Below are positions 5,182-13,900 of a stretch of DNA of 21,047 nucleotides, one piece after another. The stretch's first letter is position 1. Each line of letters starts with the position of its first letter. This DNA is from a virus: the IMG/VR virus record IMGVR_UViG_3300025818_000238, positions 1 to 21,047 of that record; one strand, 5' to 3'. Both the position numbers and the translations under genes were made by a program. The notes under the pieces are model-generated. The model was not told where the DNA came from, ran no database searches, and was given only the letters and a program-made list of their open reading frames with translations.

Positions 5182-7125
5182 GATTGCTAGAAAGATGTAC
5201 GATCCACCGTTGGCGTTGATTGCCGCTGGCGCTGTGCTGCTAATTTCAAAGCCGGCAGAGTATGGATCGATGTAGTCGGTGTTTGTCACCTGCGCGGCAT
5301 CACTGTTGAGTCGCACGTAAGGATCATTACCAGCGACGATGCCGCGAGCAGAGTCCCACATATACCAATCACCAATGCCGTCAACGCGTTTGATAACTAC
5401 GAACCTAGCACCGCTGGAGAACCCGCAGTTAATTTGATTGGTGGTTCCGGTGCCGGTGTAGGAGCCTACTTTGGATACGCCGGGGAGGGTGGCGAATAGG
5501 TAGGCTATGTAGTTGTTACCAGATGCGTTTGTCCCACCATACGTACCAACTTTGAAATATGTACTTGTGTGCGCTGCATCAGAGCCAAACGCAAAGTCGT
5601 TAAACTGCGTAGCTTGGTTTGTTATAAAAACCATATTTACGCCCAATGCTGTGTGATTTACACACCATTGCTGTGATCCGGGGGCAACCGGGCCCGACCT
5701 TGCCTTAACGATAATCATCTCAGGAGCAACGCCTAAGTTATGATTTACTGTGGTGGCAGAACCCGTCCCAGTATAGCACACCACATCAAAGAAGCCGGGG
5801 GCGCGGCGGAACATCCAAGATCGAATATCAGTGCTAGGGGTTGTGTTTATATCATAAAACCATCCGTTTGAGTAATCGGTGGCATAGTCAGTGCCGGGTG
5901 AAAAACCGTCTGTATCATTTGTTCTTAAAAAACCTTCACCAGGAAGCCTAGATACTGCTAAAAAAGCAGTGGTAAAACTTAAATTTTTTTGCAACGCAAA
6001 GTCTACAGGCCATTCGCTATAAAAGTTTGGTTGTGTTGCGTTGGTGCTATTTTTTGTATCAGTAGTATACACCTCCGTACCACTCGTCGGCACCTTCATA
6101 GGACCTCGGCGGATGGCGATGTAGATGTAGGTTGAGCTAGATGCATTAGTTCCCGCATGTGAGCTAGTTAATTTAAAGCCCGTGGAAGTATAATCAATCC
6201 AAGAAGCTCCCGATTCGGAGGAATTAGAGTTGCAATACATAACTTGGTCATCACCACCAGTAGCAACTCCACGCATGTTATCGTGCATCACCCAGTTGCC
6301 GCCAGTTGCTGATGATCTTTTTATAATCGTCCACTGAGGCTCAAACCCTAAGTCAATCACAGGGCCATCAGTAGAGCCATTACCAGTATAACTTCCACAC
6401 GAAATCACATTCTCCGTACCATCCTCCCCAAAGCCCCCAGCGTCGTGGGCGAAGAGGTAGGCTACATAAGTGCCACCAATACCGTTTATGTCTGAGTGAC
6501 CGCCAAGAGTTATAGCTGTGTTAGAAGCATGTGTACTATTCCAGTAATTATTACCGACACCCAGCGCAGCAGTACTATTGAGATACATTGTTTTGTTGCC
6601 GCTAAGGTCTAAACTTCTATGCTGTACTATCCAGTTTTGTCCGGTGTCTATACGCTTACAAATAACCATTCCGGGCGTTGACCCAAGATTATGCGGTAAC
6701 TGCCTGCCATTAACACCATCCCCCGTATAAGTCACCACATCAAAGAACTTCTCAGCCTTGCGGAAGGTCCATGAGGCGTAGTTGGCTCCGGAACTATTGA
6801 TTTGTGCATTAACTCCAATGTCAAACCCATCGGAGTTAAAAGCTCTTAAATGTGTTATATTATAAAATTCTGCCCCTTCGTTATTTGACTCTAAATACTT
6901 GTAAATTCCTCTTTCTGTGTCGTATAGCGCATGATCATACGCATTAACTCTGTCTTTAATCCAAACCAACCCACCCTCACCAGCAAGGTCAATCCCGTTG
7001 GTGATGGTCTGGTTGCCGCCGGTGCCTGTGTAAAGGTTGGTGGAAAATACGTCATCGATATAAAGCGGGCCGCTACTACCACCACCTACGCCAGCCGCAG
7101 CCAGTATGATATCTTTGGTTGCCAT
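5176..7125 (-). CDS. Tail fibre / adhesin built of repeated beta modules (DUF7483-like)
   Basis: A 649-aa protein rich in Gly, Asn, Ser and Thr, with no signal peptide. It consists of diverged repeats of about 95 residues. Type B units at about 127-226 and 445-546 read FFDVVTYTGDG, HNLGSTPGMVICKR, W.V.H and end YVAYLFA. Type A units at about 31-122, 245-340 and 554-649 read SYTGTG, GFEPQWTIIKR, W.MWDSARG. A degenerate region lies at 350-440. This pattern is common in putative fibre proteins of environmental phages and matches DUF7483-like domains. The modules are probably beta structures exposed for receptor binding. The ATG at 7125 overlaps the stop of the collagen-like fibre (TAATG); an in-frame start at 7161 lies within that gene and is less likely. 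It is followed by the fibre chaperone, supporting a receptor-binding role. Confidence 0.83.
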   Translation of the reverse strand: MATKDIILAAAGVGGGSSGPLYIDDVFSTNLYTGTGGNQTITNGIDLAGEGGLVWIKDRVNAYDHALYDTERGIYKYLESNNEGAEFYNITHLRAFNSDGFDIGVNAQINSSGANYASWTFRKAEKFFDVVTYTGDGVNGRQLPHNLGSTPGMVICKRIDTGQNWIVQHRSLDLSGNKTMYLNSTAALGVGNNYWNSTHASNTAITLGGHSDINGIGGTYVAYLFAHDAGGFGEDGTENVISCGSYTGNGSTDGPVIDLGFEPQWTIIKRSSATGGNWVMHDNMRGVATGGDDQVMYCNSNSSESGASWIDYTSTGFKLTSSHAGTNASSSTYIYIAIRRGPMKVPTSGTEVYTTDTKNSTNATQPNFYSEWPVDFALQKNLSFTTAFLAVSRLPGEGFLRTNDTDGFSPGTDYATDYSNGWFYDINTTPSTDIRSWMFRRAPGFFDVVCYTGTGSATTVNHNLGVAPEMIIVKARSGPVAPGSQQWCVNHTALGVNMVFITNQATQFNDFAFGSDAAHTSTYFKVGTYGGTNASGNNYIAYLFATLPGVSKVGSYTGTGTTNQINCGFSSGARFVVIKRVDGIGDWYMWDSARGIVAGNDPYVRLNSDAAQVTNTDYIDPYSAGFEISSTAPAAINANGGSYIFLAIA

Positions 7126-8306
7126 TATTTTACGTCCAATCCTAAAACAAAGCCGGACCATGTAGTGCCGCCATCATGTGTAAAGAACGCAAGAACGTCA
7201 CGACCAGCAGCGGTTAGCGTAGGTGCTGTAGCAGCAGCCCACTTAACGCCAGACCACCATGTAACAGTGGCCGACCCACCGTTGGTCAAGTCCAAAACAA
7301 AAGCACCCACGGTGCCAGAAGGGGGGATATTGGATACCGTGAAGGTAGTAGCCCCAGATATTGTTTTCGAGAAGTACGAGCCTGCGGCGAGGTTGATGCT
7401 AGATGCAGCAACCGCCACCTTGGTTTCGTACAGCGCCACCGTGGTAACAGTCTTACCGGTCAGCGTCTGGGTATCCGTCGTGCCAACAATAGCCCCAGTC
7501 GGGAACGTAGGTAGCGTAGGCGTACCAGACAGGTCACCGTAGGCACCACTCGTAGCTACTGTCGCCAGCGTAGGTGTCCCGGTTAGATCACTATACGCCC
7601 CAGTAGCTGCCACTGTCGCCAGCGTAGGCGTACCCGATAGATCACCGTAGGCACCACTCGTTGCGACTGTTGCCAGCGTTGGCGTGCCAGTCAGATCTGT
7701 ATATGCACCAGTAGTAGCAACTGTCGCAAGCGTTGGTGTACCCGTAAGATCAGCATACGCACCGCTGGTAGCAACGGTGGCTAGAGAACTTGTATTAGCT
7801 TTTGCAGAAAGCAGAGTATCTACTTCTGTTTCAGTGTAATACATACTGTCATGGTTATGCACTGCCGCCGCAAAACTAGCTGGCGAGTATATGCTGTCTT
7901 TTATGTAATCTCCGCTAGTGCCATCAAAAAGCACAATGTTGCCATCAGTAGAACTGGCAGGACCAATAACGTCACCAGATCCTGTACCAGCAGCACCCGG
8001 CTCACCTTGTGGCCCCTGTGGTCCGGTTGCACCTGTGGCACCCGTAGCACCAGTAGCACCCGTAGCACCCGTTGGACCTGTTGGACCCTCCGGCCCTTGT
8101 GGTCCGGTGGCACCCGTAGCGCCTGTTGCACCCGTAGCACCAGTAGCACCTGCTGGACCTGGCGGACCCTCAGGCCCCTGCGGCCCAACAATGTTGCCAT
8201 CGTATGCAAATGTCTTGTTGCCCTGGTAGACTAGTGCCTTGCCAATGTTGGCATCGGACGGCTCTGGCATTCCCTTGACTTGGGACAGGCGGATCTTAGT
8301 AACCAT
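7125..8306 (-). CDS. Collagen-like tail fibre
   Basis: A 393-aa protein in four parts. Residues 1-40 form a short head-proximal part ([20 protein letters not shown]). Residues 41-109 hold 23 consecutive Gly-X-Y triplets, including two runs of five GAT, expected to form a triple-helical stalk. Residues 110-174 are a connector ([18 protein letters not shown]). Residues 175-264 are five tandem 18-aa repeats of the type [18 protein letters not shown], and residues 265-393 a compact tip domain ([44 protein letters not shown]). Collagen-like phage fibres are trimers, so this one probably is too. AAGGAG seven nt upstream supports the ATG at 8306; the start overlaps the 67-aa gene by 11 nt. The tip domain probably carries the receptor or surface-binding role, but its ligand is unknown. 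Confidence 0.87.
   Translation of the reverse strand: MVTKIRLSQVKGMPEPSDANIGKALVYQGNKTFAYDGNIVGPQGPEGPPGPAGATGATGATGATGATGPQGPEGPTGPTGATGATGATGATGATGPQGPQGEPGAAGTGSGDVIGPASSTDGNIVLFDGTSGDYIKDSIYSPASFAAAVHNHDSMYYTETEVDTLLSAKANTSSLATVATSGAYADLTGTPTLATVATTGAYTDLTGTPTLATVATSGAYGDLSGTPTLATVAATGAYSDLTGTPTLATVATSGAYGDLSGTPTLPTFPTGAIVGTTDTQTLTGKTVTTVALYETKVAVAASSINLAAGSYFSKTISGATTFTVSNIPPSGTVGAFVLDLTNGGSATVTWWSGVKWAAATAPTLTAAGRDVLAFFTHDGGTTWSGFVLGLDVK
7515..7784 (-). repeat. Five tandem 54-bp repeats in the collagen-like fibre gene
   Basis: Five in-frame copies of a 54-bp unit encode residues 175-264, consensus LATVATxGAYxDLxGTPT. Copies 3 and 5 are identical in protein. The DNA differs mainly at third codon positions, so the array has been kept by selection on the protein and is not a fresh duplication. 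Similar units occur in other phage fibre stalks. Copy number could change by recombination, altering shaft length. Confidence 0.88.
7980..8186 (-). repeat. Collagen-type Gly-X-Y repeat tract
   Basis: Twenty-three uninterrupted Gly-X-Y codon triplets (residues 41-109 of the fibre). Two blocks begin GPQ GPE GP and each run into five GAT triplets; a third GPQ block closes the tract. The DNA is correspondingly repetitive, which produces long mirror frames on both strands that are not genes. Confidence 0.92.
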
Positions 8307-8499
8307 TGCCAGGCTCCTTTGGATATGTATCTTTTACTAATTGGACAGAAGAAATCCAATCCAAAACTTCAGGCGGAAGATTGATCCCCTGATCGTTCAG
8401 GCTCTTAGCCATCTTATAGATAGCATCAATCTGATCCGTTATATTTGGATAGACAGCCGCTCGCCGCTCTTTGTAGTCTGATGTATGGTTAATAATCAT
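8296..8499 (-). CDS. Small tail-region protein of unknown function
   Basis: A 67-aa protein with the pattern [21 protein letters not shown], then a variable middle with [11 protein letters not shown], and [11 protein letters not shown] near the end. Short phage proteins with the R..YP...DQLDAIYK....VK..YPK layout are common beside tail-fibre genes, but I know of no assigned function. GGAG is 11 nt before the ATG, which overlaps the upstream stop as ATGA (8496-8499), and the stop overlaps the start of the collagen-like fibre by 11 nt. It is thus wedged between fibre genes and translationally coupled on both sides, which suggests a chaperone or minor fibre-base role. That role is inference. Confidence 0.72.
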   Translation of the reverse strand: MIINHTSDYKERRAAVYPNITDQIDAIYKMAKSLNDQGINLPPEVLDWISSVQLVKDTYPKEPGNGY

Positions 8500-8846
8500 G
8501 GTATCACAATCTCCTTATCGAGATGCGTAATGGCCGTAATCTTGACTGTATAGGGGCCGATCAAATTAGAGTTGAGCGTTATGCTACCGTCCGGCACGCT
8601 ATAAACAATGCCTTCAATCTTTGCTTCGCAGGGTACTGGCAAACCGCTAATCGTGTTGGCCGATACAGTCGGCGTATAGTCTTGCTTAGGTGTGGGGGAT
8701 CCAGATCCAATGTAATACTGAGACGGGAGGAACCTCCCCTCTACATAGCTGTCACCCCATTGCGGGTTAAGTGCAAGTTCTTCCTGCCTGCAATAAACAT
8801 TGCAGGTGATCTTGCCGGTAGGTTCATAGAATGTGTAGTCAGGCAT
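8496..8846 (-). CDS. Small tail-associated protein with a C-terminal beta domain
   Basis: A 116-aa protein. The N-terminus reads YTFYEPTGKITCNVYC, followed by a segment ending EGRFLPSQYYIGSG and a Pro-containing linker. The C-terminal half has the pattern GLPVPCEAKIEGIVYSVPDG, GPYTVKITAITHLDKEIVI, like the small Ig- or FN3-like end domain in unnamed phage proteins located next to tail-fibre genes. It has no membrane segment or signal. GGAG about 10 nt upstream supports the start, and the ATG overlaps the fibre stop as TGATG (8844-8848). It probably acts in fibre attachment or assembly; I do not recognise a named family and the function is inferred from context only. Confidence 0.7.
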   Translation of the reverse strand: MPDYTFYEPTGKITCNVYCRQEELALNPQWGDSYVEGRFLPSQYYIGSGSPTPKQDYTPTVSANTISGLPVPCEAKIEGIVYSVPDGSITLNSNLIGPYTVKITAITHLDKEIVIP

Positions 8847-10900
8847 CAGCGCATCGCTCCTAAAACAGTCAGTGATATGTTGCCAATGGTCACGGCACTC
8901 GATGCACCGTACCAGCTAACGTAAACAGTGTGTGTGCCCGCGCCTAAAGAAGCTGAACCTGCAAGCGTTGGCGATGTTTGTGCATGGCTACCACCATTTG
9001 AAACACCACTAATAACAGTACCGTTTAGATACAAGTTCAAGGTTGTGTCTGGTATAGAGCCTGAATATGCTTGGTTTGCATTAAACAAGATATAGGCTGT
9101 TGTTGCTACAGGCAAAGTAAAAGACAATGCAGGTATGTTGATTGTCGACCCACTACCAGTATAACCATTCTGGTTGTAATATGTCTTTGGTACAATTACT
9201 GCCTCAGAAGCAATTTCCAAAGTGTCAACCGCTGCGTTTCCAATCTTTGCATTTGTAATTGCGGCATCAGCAATTTGACCACTGCCAAGCAAGAAGTCGT
9301 TTGCATTAATCTTTGATGTACTAATAACGCCAGCAGCAATCTGGTCAGCGCCGATTGCTCCGGCCTGGATCTTGCCAGAGCTAATTGCGTTAGCAATAAT
9401 TTTATCGGACGTTACAGCATTAGCGGCAATCTTATCCGCAATGACTGCATTGGCCGTAATTTTATCTGTAGTGACGGCACCAGCCGCCAACTTAGCTGTT
9501 GATACGGCATTTGCTGCAAGTTCAGTTGCTGATATAGCCCCAGCCTGAATGACACCAGCAGCAATAGAATTGGCAGTTAACAGGGAACCATCGACGGAAC
9601 CAGTGAGATCTGACCCCGCAACAGCGGCAGTCCATGTCGCGCCCTCATATCTGTACAGTTTGTTGTCTGTAGTCAGATACGCCATCCGACCCTCAAAGTT
9701 GCCACTGCTTGGAAGCGTCGCAACAATTTCGACAGGTGTGATACCCTGAGCAAATTTGGCCGTCGTAATAGATCCATCAGCAACCGTTGCCGACGTGTCG
9801 TTTGTCAGCACGATGGCAACCCACTGACTGCTGCCAGCATCCCACTCATACAGCTTTTCATCTGTTGAAAGGTACACGACCTGGCCAGCCGTTCCTGACC
9901 CAGGAAGGGACGAAACAACAGTAATTGCGTCAGGCGCATCTGGGGTAAACGATTGGAAGATGTCTAGCCACTCGCTTGTGCTAGCATTCCAAATGTAGAT
10001 TGCGCCGTCTGTTGTGTTGTAGATTGTCTGGCCATCGTACGAGCCAGTACCGGGATTAGATGTTGTAATCTCAATGTAGCTGGTCGCATCTCCTTCACCG
10101 CCACCACCGCCAGAGTCCCCTCCTATAACGCCAGCAGTGACATCTCCCTCATACAGCCTGATAAACACCCCATAAAAGCTATCGTTTGTCTCTGGGGCTG
10201 TTGTAAAAACAATCCTGGCAATATCATTGGAATCCAGACTAATACTAAAATCTACCCCTTCAGTCTGAATAACGCCGTTAATGGCAACAATCCAAAAAGC
10301 GTCGTCGTTTACCGAATCCCCTAGATTAGTGCCATTGCTTTCCAAAACGAATTGCGTCTGAACGCTGTCAAACAAATTAGAAATACTATCAATGGTAAAG
10401 GAAGCGCCAATGCCAACATTAGTATCAAAAACAACAGGTTGTCCGGCGCTATCAAACCCTAGCGATTTGCCAGCACGATTGGCTTTTGTAGGTATAGCGT
10501 TAAAAACGGCAGGAGTATCTTCATCTGCTATTCTTAAGGTTCGGTTATCTCTGGTTTCCTGCTGCTGAACCATAGCAGTCAGACGGTCGAGATCTTCGTT
10601 CAACCCATTGATATTGAATGGGCCAGATACAGGGAAATCGGTGACGCGCTTGACCGGGACATCACGCACAATGCTGATTGTGTCGTCAGCGGTAGCGCCA
10701 GTAACAAAAGTAACCGTACCGCCGCCAGTAACGCCTGCGCCAGCAACAGTGTAGTGGGTGGCAATTGTAAGAAGCGTATTGTTCTGGTACACTTTTAAAT
10801 CAGAGTTTTCAAAAAACTCAAACGGAACCGTAAAAACAGTCTGCCCGCTGGTTGCTGTGTACTGGATCCGTGCGCTTACGTCATTGATAAGAATTGCCAT
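8846..10900 (-). CDS. Tail fibre with T7-like N-terminal attachment domain
   Basis: A 684-aa fibre. Residues 1-125 match the T7 gp17-type attachment domain: IQYTATSGQTVFTVPFEFFE, SDLKVYQN, then LNEDLDRLTAMVQQQETRDN, the helical part that docks to the tail. Residues about 165-258 are a second beta domain (VINGV-like AINGVIQTEGVDFSI). Residues about 279-425 hold three copies of a short beta repeat (VVSSLPGSGTAGQVVYLS, KLYEWDAGSSQW). Residues 445-534 are nine decapeptide repeats, and 570-684 a tip domain (SFTLPVATTAYILFNANQAY). AGAGGTGG four nt upstream supports the ATG. It follows the gp16-like gene after 51 nt, the same order as gp16-gp17 in T7. This is probably the main fibre anchor; the tip sets receptor binding. 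The identity of the N-terminal domain is firm. Confidence 0.88.
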   Translation of the reverse strand: MAILINDVSARIQYTATSGQTVFTVPFEFFENSDLKVYQNNTLLTIATHYTVAGAGVTGGGTVTFVTGATADDTISIVRDVPVKRVTDFPVSGPFNINGLNEDLDRLTAMVQQQETRDNRTLRIADEDTPAVFNAIPTKANRAGKSLGFDSAGQPVVFDTNVGIGASFTIDSISNLFDSVQTQFVLESNGTNLGDSVNDDAFWIVAINGVIQTEGVDFSISLDSNDIARIVFTTAPETNDSFYGVFIRLYEGDVTAGVIGGDSGGGGGEGDATSYIEITTSNPGTGSYDGQTIYNTTDGAIYIWNASTSEWLDIFQSFTPDAPDAITVVSSLPGSGTAGQVVYLSTDEKLYEWDAGSSQWVAIVLTNDTSATVADGSITTAKFAQGITPVEIVATLPSSGNFEGRMAYLTTDNKLYRYEGATWTAAVAGSDLTGSVDGSLLTANSIAAGVIQAGAISATELAANAVSTAKLAAGAVTTDKITANAVIADKIAANAVTSDKIIANAISSGKIQAGAIGADQIAAGVISTSKINANDFLLGSGQIADAAITNAKIGNAAVDTLEIASEAVIVPKTYYNQNGYTGSGSTINIPALSFTLPVATTAYILFNANQAYSGSIPDTTLNLYLNGTVISGVSNGGSHAQTSPTLAGSASLGAGTHTVYVSWYGASSAVTIGNISLTVLGAMR
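9299..9568 (-). repeat. Nine tandem 30-bp (decapeptide) repeats in the T7-like fibre gene
   Basis: Nine in-frame ten-codon units encode residues 445-534, consensus AVxxxKIxAN or AGAIxxxxIA (for example AVTTDKITAN, AVIADKIAAN, AVTSDKIIAN). The hydrophobic spacing suits a beta-helical or triple-beta shaft. Weaker copies continue to about residue 570. Confidence 0.83.
9626..10066 (-). repeat. Three diverged ~35-residue beta repeats in the T7-like fibre gene
   Basis: Three related units at residues about 279-314, 328-363 and 392-425 share the order P(G/S)(S/T)G, GQ or GR, (V/I/A)Y.(S/T)TD, (K/A).Y.(W/Y), W. Examples are SSLPGSGTAGQVVYLSTDE and ATLPSSGNFEGRMAYLTTDN. They are separated by linkers of variable length and probably form small beta hairpins or knobs on the shaft. 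Confidence 0.7.
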
Positions 10901-10951
10901 TTTACCACCTCTAGTCCCGTTTTATCCCGATCTGTGTAAAGTTAAATGGAC

Positions 10952-13900
10952 TTATCTATCTTCACGAAAAAGATCCAAGGAACCTTCGCCAAGATCGTTA
11001 AGTATATCTTTCCATATCATAAATCCTGTCATTGGGATGTTGCCAATCACAGTCTTGGCCATATCGCGATTGCTCATATTGGGGCCGTCAATCATTAGCT
11101 TAACGCCATCAACTACAATACCGCCGCCAGGACCTGTAAATGTTTTGATTGCGTCAAATGTGTCCATGTCTTTTTTAACTGGATTAAATCCTAAACTTGA
11201 TCGGATTCCCCATCTACCAGCAGAAGCCTGCTCCATCATGCGCGGAATATCTGTTATGATGCCCAATACGCCGCTCTTTTCAAAAGCGTTTATCAGACGC
11301 TCCTCATAGCTTTGGTTCTTCCAAATAGAATCAGGAGTCCGTAGGTAAGCCAGAAGGTATCCACCAGCCATAAGGCTCGCTACAGTTGCCACCCAAGACG
11401 CATCCTGCCCCTGTAAACCGGACAACAAAATTCTGTTTGTGGCAGCAAATGAGAATGATGTCAGACCAAATGGAACCCGCATCATTGCAATTTCTTTAGA
11501 GTTCTTTCCGTAGCCAATAAACCCTTTGGCTGGGTTAGGTATGTCCGCTGCGCTAGCTGTAACGATGGCTCTGTTCATCCAGCTTTTTATGCCAATAGCA
11601 AACCTAACCATCAGGTCATCGTCCTGCCATTTCCGCATATTAGGCAAATATAGATGCTCAGTTTTTTCAATGACGCCACTTGTAACAAGTTCTTTAATGG
11701 CTCTTGCATCTTCGGGCGTCATCAAATGTTGAGCCCAGAATCGCTTATTTCTGGAACTTCCCCCACCATTAGCTATGGCAATGGCTGTCTCAATAAACAA
11801 TCTATAGCCAATGGCCGCAGCAGTTTGCTTCTGCATTGATGTAACGAAAGGCAAGCCAGTCATCATCATGAATGGCCCTTTGACGAAGCCGCTAAATTTA
11901 TCGCCGTACCTCTCAAACCGGCCAACGCCAGGAGCAACGCCGCCACCAAATGCAGCCTCGCCGCGAGTAGTAGATGCCAGCGCATACTCTAGAGACTCAC
12001 CAACGACACCAATGGTCTCTGCGTTCATCTTAGCTTTGAAATTAGCGTTGGTGGTTAAGAACTCAAAAGCAGACTGCATACCTCTAAAGCCGTCTATAAC
12101 AAGAAGGCGCAAACTATCGGTCGCTAAAGAAGTGACGCCAGAGTTTTCTAGCGTTGTAGCTTGACCGGCTTCGGTAACAAACCTGGCAGACTTTCTGGAC
12201 AGGCTGTTAATGCCGCCCTTCCAGATGTCACCATTTACCTCTGAAAGCAAATGCGTAGCCTGGTCATCAAACATCTCAATATTGGCTTTAATCTCGTCGT
12301 ATGATTTGCCCTTTGCGTTTTTGGCGTAAGCTGCAAGGGCGCGAGATATTCCTATTCTGCCATCCCGATCACCCAAGATCTTAACAGCAGAAGCGGACGA
12401 ACCAAGACGAGAGGCCGAACCAAGAAGCACCGGTTCAATGTCTGTAACAATAAAGTCCGCAACTTCTGATGGTGAAAAATTAAGACGCCGCCTTGCAAAT
12501 GAGTTAGAACCATAGAAAGACAATTCGCCAAGTTCTGCTTCACCCTTAATTCTAGTCATGGTTTTGTCGACGCGAGTTTTTAACTGCTCCATGATAGCAG
12601 GGTTCAAGCTATCTAATTTTTCTGCTTCAATTGCATGACGCAGATATGCCAATTTTTTTATTAGACCATCTATACGATCTCCCGGTTTTTTAATCAGTGA
12701 CAGTTCTTCTAGCTCTTCTTTTGTTTTATTTCTGATTCCGGTTTCTTCAAGAATCCTACCAATAGAACTGCGTAAATTGTCCTTGGATTTTTTAAAAGCC
12801 TCTATCTGTTCCTTGGGGATAGAGCGATTTAATTTGCGAAACTCATATAGTTCGTCTTGTAGCTTTTCTATTTCTCTAAAAATAGATGGCATCGCATCCT
12901 TATCGCTTGATACAAGAGCCCTGCTAACATCAGATTCAGCCTTTTCGTATCCTTTTTCTATAGCGAAATTTTTACGCTCTCTAGCAAAGTTTACGTTCTT
13001 GCTATCTTCATAGAATTTAAGGTACAGCTTGTTTCTAAATATCTGAGGCCCAGCATCATCCTCAATAATAGCATCTGACCTATATCGGATGCCAAAATGG
13101 GGCCTGCTCATATCTTCAAATGAATCTTTACCGGCGGCAATATTTTCTCTTGCCTTTGCAAGGCTGTCTAATTTTGTGTTTAAATATTGAAGCAACCAAA
13201 GATTTGTTTTACTAATATTGGGGTATGCTTTTTTTAGCGCAATGATTTCGTCTTGCTTTTCTTTTGCTGTTTCTGGCAAAGAATATTTTCGAAGCTGCTC
13301 TGCAATGTTTTCCATACGAGAGCGAACACCATCGTCAAAAAGATGTGGCGGCAGGTTGTCTAGCTGTTCAAATTCATTTACAAGATTGCTAATATCCTTA
13401 TCAATGTATTGTCTTATCTTATTATTTCTTACAAAAATTGCAATGTCATCCCGGATTTCCTGTTCCGTTCTAGCTAATGCACCAATGTATTCATTTGGTT
13501 CGGATGTTAATCGGATTTCATCGACGTTACCAAAGCGAGATTGCTCATCAATCTGGTTGGCAAAGTACAATAAAGATTTTTGGATTTGCTCAATCTCAGC
13601 GCGATCATTGGGCGTTTTGTTTGTTTTTTCAGAAAGATCACCAAGTCGAGCCGTATAATTTGAGATCTCATTGCGATACGCATCAAGCTGTCTAATTTTG
13701 GTTTCTGGTGAAAACCAATATCCATCTTTGGAAGAGCGCATTCCAAGTTCACGATTTAGGTCGGCCGCTTCTGTAGCTGCCCGACTAATATATTTTCTTT
13801 CATCTTGTGTTAGTGGTGTGATTCCATCTTGCCGATAAGACGGCGCTTCAATCCTATCTGCTTGAAAGGATTTAATGGTTAAGTATTCAAATTCTTTTTT

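Noticed and set aside
6931-7542. A 203-codon plus-strand frame across two fibre genes
   Set aside because: It is antisense to clear repeat-bearing fibre genes, whose low-complexity composition creates long open frames.
7515-8186. CRISPR array or integration-type direct repeats
   Set aside because: The repeats are contiguous, in frame and encode fibre shaft segments; there are no unique spacers of constant length and no cas genes.
7851-8234. Plus- and minus-strand frames with Pro-Val-Ala, Cys-Thr or Arg-Val repeats
   Set aside because: These are other-frame readings of the collagen Gly-X-Y codons, not separate repeat proteins.
10901-10951. A sigma-70 promoter (TTTACA with a downstream A/T-rich element)
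   Set aside because: The only -10-like element is about 10 bp from TTTACA instead of 16-18, so I could not support a promoter.
10758-11309. A 183-codon plus-strand frame across the gap between the gp16-like and fibre genes
   Set aside because: It is antisense to the ends of two supported genes and has no recognisable content or ribosome-binding site.
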